Assembly: GCA_013368325.1 (NCBI GenBank)
Contig: JAACJK010000163.1
Span: forward strand, 1,984,001-2,048,000
Direction: 5' to 3'
Length of the DNA stretch: 64,000 nucleotides
DNA from: Ephemerocybe angulata
Taxonomy: Eukaryota; Basidiomycota; Agaricomycetes; Agaricales; Psathyrellaceae
In this document: in pieces, positions 55,629 through 64,000 of the stretch
How the letters are laid out: each line of letters begins with the position of its first letter
Numbering within the stretch: the first letter of the stretch is position 1
Position numbers and translations under genes: made by a program
The notes under the pieces: generated by a model
Seen by the model: the letters and a program-made list of their open reading frames with translations, nothing else
Told to the model about the DNA's origin: nothing
The model's database searches: none

Positions 55629-57440
55629 ATGGATTCTCCACGAGACTGGTTCCCTGCCGTCCAGACTGGACTCAAGGGCGAAGGGCAGGAAGCGACTTTT
55701 ACCACTTCTATGTCCACTATCGAGGACTTGTCGTATGCCCCTTCTGATGCCCAGAAAAGTCGTGACCGTGCCCACATGAAAGCCACGGGTCGTCGCGCCT
55801 GGAAGACTTTGAAAGGCAAAGCGGAGGCCGTCTGGGGCCCGAAACTGTAAGCTCATCGCTTCCACATCGTTAACCTTCCTTCTAATTAACGCGTCGATAT
55901 TAGGGAAGCTGTGTTAATCGACGGTAATTATATTCAACCACATTTGCAGATAAGCGCAATAGTAACGTCGACTCTTGCCACAGCCCTTGCGAAATATCAG
56001 TACACCGACAACAATAAGCCTCAGATGAACAAGCGCGGGGTTCGATTCCCGTACCGTAATCGGTTCATCTCCCAGTTTATATATGAGAAGACTGGCAAAA
56101 ATCGGACTCATAAACAAGTGGGAAGTCGCTTGCAACAGCTGCGAGATACTTGCGAAGATAGTAGAAGTGTGTTCGTTTCCGCGTCTTCCTATTGATCGTC
56201 TTCTAATTTTTCTTTTCTTTGTCCTTTGTGCAGTCCTTGCTCTCATTTCTTATGGATCGTGTGACGATCCGGAGGACGAGTGCAAACCAGAGACCGATGT
56301 CACACCGCCCCCGGCTGCGGGTGCTCGAACCGGTGACGCTCCCTTGGGGGACGAGGGCGAGTCCCAGAGCCCACGACAGGTCGTCGTCTATACTCAAGTG
56401 ACTGCGCAGCTGACGACACCTTCCTACCACATCCCTCAGCTCAACTTCTTCGACAACGAGCTGTCTGATCCCTTCACTATCGCTCTCACCCCCACCGCAG
56501 ACCCACATGGGCAGTCCATCCCAGCGAGCAGCGCGCAATCCATCCTTTGCATGTTCTCAAACGTAGTCCAGCTATATTCGAGCTGGAGCTTGAACCAGGA
56601 GACTAAATTCGTCATATACGAAGGCGAACAGGTGGTTAGGCATGAGAAGGTGAACCTTAGGCAAGTGTCGCGGCCCAGTGAGGTCAGCTATGTATGGATA
56701 TACGAGTGCGACCTTGCTGGATCGTCTTGGCGGTATATTTCTGCGTCAAAAGGTGCGTCTCATCGAATCCTCACTCGCGTCTCCTTGATGTTAATACTCG
56801 CCTTCTAGACCCGAGTCGCATCACGATCCTGCAATCGTTGACGCCGAGCATCACTAGGACGTCCCAAAGGGGCGCCAAGGGGCGTAAGGTGTCCATCGTC
56901 TACCACTTCGAGATTGAAGCGAGAATGCCCTCTCCGTCGCGCAACGCCCGACATATCGGACACGGTTTTATTGAAGTCGGTCACCCGTCAGGATCCTCCT
57001 CCGGAAGCCCTTCGTTGTATGCAAGCTATCCATCGCAGGAAGTCGGTACGCCGTCCACTGACTCGCCGTCGTGGAGGCAGCAGTGGCCCTCGGTTCCATC
57101 TCACGGATTCTTATCGCGGGGTACAAGCTATGCCATGCCCGACGACCCGGAACATCTTCGCTACCAGCACGCCACAGCTCTTCCACACGCAGAGCCTTAT
57201 CCGCCTTCGATGGGTTATCAGGGTCAAAATTACGTCCTTGCACCCCAAGGTATGATGAGGTCACACTCAGACGGGGGATCGGGTGAGTATTCCTACTCGT
57301 GCGACGCGGAGCAAGGAAAGAGCGACTGCAGTGCAGAACCGAGGGCCGCCCAGGAGTGGTCGGCCGTGAAAGGGGTTGAGTCGTCGCTCACGGTGAGTTG
57401 CCGTGCCCAGGGGTGCAGTACCGACTACCCTTACTACTGA
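55629..57440 (+). CDS. TEA/ATTS-domain transcription factor
   Basis: Sequence-specific DNA-binding regulator of the TEAD/Tec1/AbaA type, which in fungi controls development and filamentation. Exons 55629-55846, 55904-56166, 56234-56752 and 56809-57440, giving 543 residues. The TEA domain spans about 67-155: AVWGPKLEAVLIDG, then NKRGVRFPYRNRFISQFIYE and KTGKNRTHKQVGSRLQQLRD, with helix 3 matching TGK-RTRKQVSSHIQ of the family. The C-terminal half has a beta-rich region (ITILQSLTPSITRTSQR, VSIVYHFEIEA) comparable to the TEAD cofactor-binding fold. Near the end two GTGAGT sites (about 57282, 57394) with AG partners allow alternative C termini; I kept read-through. Confidence 0.85.
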
Positions 57441-58900
57441 AAGGGCGCTTGGGTTTTCCGGTTTCCTATCGTACTTTGCTATGTTTTACTTTCATCTGTT
57501 TTTGTCTCTATGACCATTTGTTTGCTTTACATATGCGTTCCAACGGTGTTTTACTCCGTTTTTTCTGAACCCGTGCTTTGTGTACCCACAACCACCCTGC
57601 TTTCCTTGTCTTCACGGGTACTACCACTCGCTAGTAGTGTACTTTGGATTCCTATTAGACACTATCTTCTTTCCATGGGTCGTCTATAACGCGTTTTCTG
57701 GCCCCCATTTCATTTATACCCCGTCGTATTCACTAGGTATTGCCGCAAGAACATTAGTCATAACAGCTACGGGGTTGCTACGAAGCTGCGCGACTCTTAA
57801 ATTAAATATAGATAATTCACCAGCGCACCGTATGAAGTCTTAACCGTGTATGACTTTGTCGTTTACTTTCAAGTTGGTTATGAGTCCGTAGTTATAGTTT
57901 ACGGAGGAAGCGTTGTGTTGCATTCAGGTCGCATCTTGGATTCTTTCGATTTGGTGAAAGCGACTTTGGAAGCCATCTGATCCACGACGATTCCATCACT
58001 CGGCCAGCTATCACTTATCCGTGAGCGATGGTCAAAGATTATGACGATGTCCAGTCGGTGTGGCCGTTTCCTTATGACCACGACCGCCTGCCTTACGTTC
58101 GCGCCCGGGACGGCCACTTGGACGGTGTTATAAAGAAGGCCGCGACGCAATGGTCATTATAAAGAAGGCCGCGACCTGCTCAGAACCAGGCGCCCGTGTC
58201 GTCAGGCGGGCGCTTATTGCTTTGACCGCCGTTTCTCTCCCCAAAAACCTATCCTCCAATCCATTTAGTCCCTTTCAAGCCCCCTCAGATACGCCCAGAG
58301 TCCCCTAGGAAGCGATTCGCCGCCTGTCGGACCGATGTAAGTGACGTTGGTTGTTGATGAGGTCGTTGATCCTTGACGAAGGCGATCCTCGTCCCCCAGC
58401 ACCAGCCCTCGTAACGACGATGAAGGCCGTACGTATCCCAACATCATGCTCTCGATGAGCAGCGTGATGCAGTATGCGAGACGGCCCTGAGTATGGCACC
58501 AACCCGACTTCACACTACGACGCGGTCGTCGACCCGTCATCGACGGCTACTCACAGCCTCTGCGCACGACGAATACGCCTGTAAGGCGCCTCAGTATATG
58601 CTCCAATCCGCCACTCCCACCACGCGTTAACTATTCATACAGTAGACCTCGACCGGCTGTCTGATGAATAACGTGGGCGACCGGTAGTTGCGCTTCAAGC
58701 ACGTCAGGCTCTAACGGGGTTGTCAGGTATGTTACCTTTCTGTTGGGAAGATGTCGAGATTTGTATGCGTGACGAACCATGATTCCATTCTGGAAACTGA
58801 GGGGTCGCAATTTAGAAGGAATGAAGGATGTAAATTAGACCTCATACAATTGTACTTTTCGTTCGGACAATAGTCGACGGACACATAATGATAGCACGAT
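57441..58900. other. Unresolved stretch
   Basis: 3' UTR of the TEA gene, then both strands show short exon-like pieces (minus 58265-58540 ends GESLPRGLWAYLRGLERD; minus 57899-58150). I cannot build a gene. It has a 19-bp direct repeat at 58128 and 58158. Confidence 0.3.
58128..58176. repeat. 19-bp direct repeat, 30-bp period
   Basis: TTATAAAGAAGGCCGCGAC occurs twice, starting at 58128 and 58158. Confidence 0.6.
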
Positions 58901-60527
58901 TTCGAGAGCAGGCGAGCGACCACGGACCCCACTAAACTCACCGTCGTCGTGCAGTCAAGGTCTGTCATGAAGGCGAGTCTGGAGAATTCATGCGTAGAAT
59001 GCATTAATGACCTTGTCATTCGTGAACAGACCGTCGCCGGCCGCAGTCGTGACCTAATATCGTCAAGTCGGCCAGTAACACATTATCGTGACTTGGGACT
59101 CACAACTTTCCAGACCGAGAGCACGGTCCCCGATACGGACGGTGTGTGTGTCGCCTTGCCGGGGTTGGATGTTGGGTCTAGATCCAAGGTAAGCGTCGAG
59201 TCTATGATTCCAAGACGATTCACTGACCTCGATTTGACCTGTAGACCTTTCGTTTTGTTACATTCGCGACCTCTAGACCGAGTCGAGCCGAAAATTCAAG
59301 AACAGGGGTGCTGGCGTTGGGTGACGAGCGAGGGCGAATGTGTGTCGACGTCGTTGGGTCTAGTCAGGGTGAGTTTGGAGTATTCACAGTCATGGCGAAT
59401 AACTGATCTCGTCGATCGCGTCCAGGCCCCAAAGCTTTCGTCAGGGTCAGTGTTCGACGTCCCATTGCGACTGGACTCACGAATTGGTGTATCGACTACG
59501 CCTGGGATGGTTGGTGGGCGGGGTGAGCGAGTGGAGGGTGCGCCGTGGATGCTGCGAGATCCAAGGTAAGTTTGGAGTAGTGATGGCTACAACGATTTAC
59601 TGACCTCATCGCCGACCTATATACCTGTCATCTGCACTGTGGGCGTGCACGTCGATCCAACAGTGTGATATCGTGGCTGTCTGGGATCGTAGTCTTGAAT
59701 CTGTGTGAGTGATGGTAAGCTTTTGTGGGATGTGCTTCAAGAACGACGACTGACCTTGTGGTTTGTCCATGCAGCTTGTCGGTGTTCGTAGCGGCGGCGC
59801 CGTGTGGCCTTGAATGGTGTGAGCGTCCTTCTTATGCGCGTAGGACGCGTCAGTAAATCCGGTGATGGACGATTGGGGTCGTACTCACGTATTCACATTC
59901 TAGCCTACCTTCTCGTGACTTCACGGATGCCGGCAGCTCGTCAAGTATCGAAGGGCTGAGACGTGTGCGGTTGTTGGTGTATGGCAACAGCATACGGTGA
60001 GTTTCTTCGTTACAAAGCTATTGGTCGTGCTTACTGATTCGTTCCGTCTTTCGACCCATAGCCACGCATCCCCATCTCGGATATTTGAGCTGCTTGAGCC
60101 TTTCTGTTGCTCATCGCATGCATTCTGGAGTCGAATGAATGTAAGTGTGTGTCCGGTTAATGTATTCGATACGTACTGACGTCTTCTGCGCCTATAGCAC
60201 GGCGGCTGAGATGTCCGTCGTACCCGCGGCGCCGCACGCACATCCACCCCACCAACTCGATCTTCGTGCTCGGGCCTTGCACCGCTTCTCGCTTCTGCTG
60301 CGAAAAAAGGTTATTTTGTGCTTTATGACGCACTGACATGCTTTACGAGTGTAGCCCTCGTTGCGCTTATAGCGCTACTCGCGGTCGCTGTCGCCAGGCT
60401 GCATGTGGCGGTCTTGAGCTCGTGGTGCCGGTCGGTGATCTCTGGTGGGCAGGGCGGGGAAATGCGACTAGAATCGGGTGAGGCGAGTCGTGGCGTAAAG
60501 AGAAATGGCGCCGTAGAGCACAGATAG
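58900..60527 (+). CDS. Unresolved intron-rich gene with C-terminal hydrophobic segment
   Basis: A run of short plus-strand exons separated by GTRAGT..CTGAC..AG introns (for example 59189-59246, about 59371-59426, 59995-60067, 60131-60199). Pieces read TFRFVTFATSRPSRAENSR, TGVLALGDERGRMCVDVVG, APKLSSGSVFDVPLRLDS, DIVAVWDRSLESV and RVRLLVYGNSIR. They end with a membrane-like segment (ALVALIALLAVAVARLHVAV) and a stop at 60527. LALGDERG and VAVWD resemble WD40 blades, but the exon set does not yet give one unbroken frame. Start unknown. Could be a decayed gene. Confidence 0.35.
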
Positions 60528-60652
60528 CGTAGAGGATGATGTAGATTAGAGACGAAGTGCGTCTGACGAATGCTGTTGATACGACGCGTGGGACACAACT
60601 ACTCGTTTGGTGCGATGCCGTCGCGAACATGAGAAGGCGCCACGAAAAGTCC

Positions 60653-61072
60653 GAGTCAATCCAGGGGGGCACCACGGATGATGAATCCAACCCACCCGGT
60701 CGGGTACGTGGGAAACCATGCCTTATTCGAGCTGCAGGCATTCAGAGGGTTGCGGATCGCAAATTTGGTGCGACTAGGATGTCATTGAACTGAACCAGAA
60801 GGTGATTCAGTGAGTATTCGCCCAGGTGAAGGCTCGGGGCAGATTGCACTCACTACAGGGCTCCCTACACCCCAAAAACACAGATCTGGCTGCAAACGGC
60901 CTATACTTATAGTTTTGTACCATTACATTCACAGATCTGGTGTGTATACTTCGAGGAGCAAAGGACATGTATGCCAACCTCCTTCAGAATTACCATAATG
61001 GGGAGTGATTTCCCACGTACCCGACCGGGTGGGATTCATCATCCGCAATCGTGGTGCCCCCTTGAGTCAATC
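60653..61072. mobile_element. Long inverted repeat, possible non-autonomous element
   Basis: Arms 60653-60717 and 61007-61072 are reverse complements over about 65 bases, with one 6-base indel and few mismatches (shared GTACGTGGGAAA, ACCCGGTCGGGTACG, GATGATGAATCC, GGGGGCACCACG). The 289-base centre has no gene. It may be a foldback or MITE-like insertion or an inverted segmental duplication. No clean target-site duplication seen. Confidence 0.5.
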
Positions 61073-61358
61073 TGCCCTTCAAGTTTCCGCTTACTAGATG
61101 CTATTTACACTCAATGTACTTATTCAATTCAACAGGGCCAGCTTCAATCTCTCAGTTTCGAAAACACACACTACGCTGAGGCTTTAGGTGGCGGTACGGG
61201 ATAACGGTCAGTTTGACCAAAGGACTTGGCGCTCGGGGACATCGGGCGGTCGTTCACAGCCCCTCGCGCAGCCACAATTTCTTTGTATTGTTTTTTTGAG
61301 TCCCTCCCAATCCACATGTGCCGTCAATAATCCGAAGATCAACCGGAGTATGGAGTAT

Positions 61359-63226
61359 CTAAGTCTGCCTAAGGTAAAAAACCCAACTGAGCACCCGGAT
61401 GGCCTTTCCCTGCCACCTCGTAAGAGCAAGGACTTCAGGCGTCCTCATACCATACCGAAATGTCAGATGCATCAATTGAACGTCGCTCTGATTCCACCAT
61501 GCGAGAATAAGTCGCTCAGCACGAGGCCTATACTTCGATCTATGCTGTGGCAGCGCGTCATCCTCATACGGTACGAGAGATATCGTCCATGGAACGACAG
61601 AAGCGTCGACACTGAGCATGAAGGACCCCTCCTCACTGCTGTCGCCAGTGAGTTCTTGAAGCCATCCGGAGCTCGCCCAATTTATAAGCCTGCGGTTGAT
61701 GTAACTTTCTGCGAAGGCCATTATGCCTACTTTCGCGTGCAAGGACAGGCCTAGGCGAACTTCCACCTTTCCCTCCTCATACTCGTTCCATGGGTAGCAT
61801 TCAGGCATATGGGTCGGCCAGTCATCACGCTGACACTCCGGTGAACAATAAAGCCATGATCTACACCTGCCGCACTGTTTTGAGTCCTGAAGCGTCCCGG
61901 TCTCCAAGCGCAGGTGGTGCTAGGAAATGGTAGTCAGTAGCGCAATAAGATAATCGCTCAAGGGGGACGTACCACTGCACTATCACAGCACCTACGACGC
62001 ATAAATTTACGGGCGCGGCCCGTCTCTCTTGCCTCCCAACACCCTGCTAACGCGCGAAACTCATCCAAAAACTTCTTTCCTGCCTTTCTTGACGCAAGTG
62101 ACCTAATCAGTCCTTGCGGGAGGTCAAGGAAGCGCCTGTTAACAGCTTTGGCGACAGAGCGATAGACACAGTGTCCTGCTAGCCAAGACAAATCGCTGAA
62201 ACACGCACTCCCCAGGTCTTGTGAGTTTGTCCATTCCTTATTTGTTATTTCCAATAGAAGTCTAATCACGTTGGTGTCCGCCAACGCTGCCACGCAAGCA
62301 AGCATCGCTTGAAACCCGGGAGTCTTGGTGCGAAAGATAGTCACAATCTTTCGGACGTACACCCCAACTCCCGTGGTGCACGCGTCCGTTTCTCGACCGT
62401 GTTCATAAATAGCCCCTAATTGATGAAGTAAAGCGATAAGAATATCGGAAATACCTAACGAGCTCGCTGTTTCTTCCAGAAATCCGTCGTCCATTACCAG
62501 GTCGTATATGACATCTGTCAAGCTCTGGACCAAAGGGATCGCAACCGCTACTGACATTCCGTCTGTATGGAGCTTGCAGTCTATTTCATTGAGCCGCAGT
62601 TTAATTCCTTTTGCCAATCGCTGAAGCTTCAGCAGTGACATATCGTTCATCGCCTTCAACAGGGCCGATCGTGAAGCCGCGTCGCGACATATGCTGGATA
62701 GGACGTGCAACGCGGGAGAGACACCGTCCAATGCAAAGAATGCATCGCCTGTTCCGGGATCGCTAATAGCCCACAGAAAGAGGATTATTTCAATCGCGCG
62801 AGGCGTTCGTAGCAGATAAGCCCCCAACTCTGAATCTGCGAGCGTGATCATGTACAGAACATCCGCAACCATCGACGCGGAGTTCCGATGTGGGGTGAGG
62901 TGTTCCAACTCCTTCACAACACCATGCACGTTCGACCAAAAAGCGTTTTTGACATTGTCGTCAAAAGTACGTTCTCTTCTGTTTCTCAAAGCGTTATGCA
63001 GTGCTGAAAGGTCTATCGCGTTACGGCCCCACCGCTCATCCGGTTCCAAAGGCGCCTCCTCCACCGCCGTCGAGGAATGAACTCTCGATGGATGTTCCGT
63101 GGCATAGCTGAGCCGTTCCCGACCGGCGAGCACCGCCAGTATCTCCGGCAGGTTATCTACTTCCTCTCCGGAGTTCTGTTTGTGCTGTCGAGTCATCAGT
63201 AATGAACGAGGCAAGTTTACAACCAT
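61359..63226 (-). CDS. MYND zinc-finger protein with helical N-terminal region
   Basis: Two exons, 63226-61973 and 61919-61359, giving 604 residues. Residues 1-400 are all-helical, armadillo-like (VADVLYMITLADSELGAYLL, VSPALHVLSSICRDAASRSA, FQAMLACVAALADTNVIRLL). The MYND finger crosses the intron: RRRCCDSAV, then QCGRC, WLYCSPECQRDDWPTHMPEC. The adjacent Cys413-Cys414 replace the usual C-x-x-C first pair, so the finger may bind zinc atypically. The finger mediates protein contacts in other proteins; no catalytic domain is seen here. The start is uncertain: an upstream exon at 63362 fits a GTATAA..CAG intron but not in phase. Confidence 0.7.
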
Positions 63227-63673
63227 CAGTGTAAGGTTTATACCTTATATTCGGACATGAGTATTGTGCACCCAAGAGCTTCGCCTCTGTCCCAATATAA
63301 GCACAAATGAGTTTATGCGAGCGCCGAATCTGGGGTGTTGTGTCATTTCCAGAACCATTCATTTCTCCGTGTGTGACGTCGAAACATGATCCAATTATAT
63401 CTATGCTAAACGCGGAATACGCGGTTTCTCGTCAATGATTCAAGAACTTGTCCCCTTTGGGCTTTGCACGTTTTCGCCACTGCCGCCGGAGGCAGAAGCA
63501 ACCTAGATCGACACAGCCCTACGAAGCCCTACCATTCCTTACGGAACGTCCAGGGTCGCAAAGGGGTCGCACGACAGTTGCCACGATTTCATTCGTCCAC
63601 ATCACGAGGTCTGTATTATAGCCCTGACTCGGACTGTCTGAATACCGGCATCTAACGTTAGATGTGGCCGAAA
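63227..63673. other. Upstream region of the MYND gene
   Basis: No other gene supported. Confidence 0.35.
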
Positions 63674-63675
63674 TA

Positions 63676-63851
63676 CAGTAGAACCTCCCTTAAGTCATAC
63701 CCTGAAAAGTCATAACCGCGAAGAAGTCATACGCTCGGCAGTCCACCGAATCTCTTGCCTCCGCCAAAAGGACCTCTGAAAAGTCATAACCCCCAGAAAG
63801 TCACAGCCTGAGGTGGGCACCGAGGGGTATGACTTATGGGAGGTTCTACTG
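63676..63851. mobile_element. 176-bp MITE with TA target duplication
   Basis: Terminal inverted repeats of about 28 bp: both ends read inwards CAGTAGAACCTCCC(T/A)TAAGTCATACCC, flanked by TA on each side (63674-63675 and 63852-63853). The inside has repeated AAGTCATA units. TA duplication and CAGT-type ends are typical of Tc1/mariner (pogo/Fot1-like) non-autonomous elements. No transposase in the window. Confidence 0.85.
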
Positions 63852-63957
63852 TATATTGTTCAGGCCAACAAGCGCTCATTGCTCGATCATACTATAATTT
63901 AGTGTTTCGCCAAGGTGAGGTGAAGGTACCTTGAGTTTTTTTGGTGGCGTCCCTTAG

Positions 63958-63983
63958 GAGACCTTAAGGAACCTTAAGGTCTC
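63958..63983. repeat. 12-bp perfect inverted repeat
   Basis: GAGACCTTAAGG, AA, CCTTAAGGTCTC, near the window end. Confidence 0.7.
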
Positions 63984-64000
63984 GGCACAGCCATTCCCTT

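Noticed and set aside
56036..56055. GGGTTCGATTCCCG, a tRNA T-arm-like sequence
   Set aside because: It codes for part of the TEA domain and no other tRNA arms are present.
1..64000. CRISPR arrays, operons, prokaryotic signals, homeodomain mating genes, reverse transcriptase or transposase genes
   Set aside because: None seen; the DNA is eukaryotic and no such coding sequence is readable.

Overview
The window is nuclear DNA of a mushroom-forming basidiomycete (Agaricomycetes). Genes are split by many 45-80 nt introns with GT..AG ends and CTRAY branch sites, and the gene content is typical of that class: a STE3-like pheromone receptor with short CaaX-ended pheromone precursors, F-box proteins, DUF1996 secreted proteins, RBR and MYND proteins and a TEA factor. 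I cannot name the species. All assignments come from reading the sequence; no database was searched.

0-6.3 kb is a mating-type B (pheromone/receptor, P/R) locus. One seven-helix STE3-family receptor (2077-3949, six exons) is surrounded by four pheromone-precursor genes. Two encode MDCFTTL... proteins ending ALCTIC (334-504 + and 1440-1637 -). Two encode MD(L/I)FLTL...EDFDV... proteins ending in CTIC or CIIS (4768-4959 + and 6006-6230 +). The window starts inside this locus, so more receptors or pheromones may lie to the left.

7-20 kb is the flank of the locus. It holds a decayed LRR-like gene (7.0-8.25 kb) and an inverted pair of paralogous genes of unknown function (8606-10132 - and 13451-15131 +). 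Between that pair lie a small acidic-tailed protein gene, a 16-bp perfect palindrome and an inverted copy of the first paralogue's promoter. Next come an NAD-dependent sterol-dehydrogenase-like gene (16229-17694) and a TATA-driven gene of unknown function (18211-18858 -).

20-30 kb carries an 8-helix membrane protein built from two copies of a 4-helix module, a single-module paralogue, an RBR ubiquitin ligase, an F-box protein, and three copies of a small charged protein family sharing an A-L-G-L core that I do not recognise (24293, 28504, 29241).

30-43 kb carries a GT61-type glycosyltransferase, a copy of its 3' end, a gene with a frame break at an A7 run, a small membrane protein and two multi-exon F-box genes. 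A near-identical copy of one F-box gene's first exon sits just behind it.

43-50 kb has two DUF1996 secreted proteins pointing away from each other around another secreted protein. One DUF1996 gene needs a 5-nt micro-exon to keep frame. A coiled-coil pseudogene lies beside the other.

50-64 kb is gene-poorer and has more relics: an unresolved multi-exon gene, a pseudogene with a stop and a frameshift, a TEA/ATTS transcription factor, an unresolved intron-rich locus, a MYND-finger protein, a long inverted repeat, and a 176-bp MITE with 'TA' target duplication.
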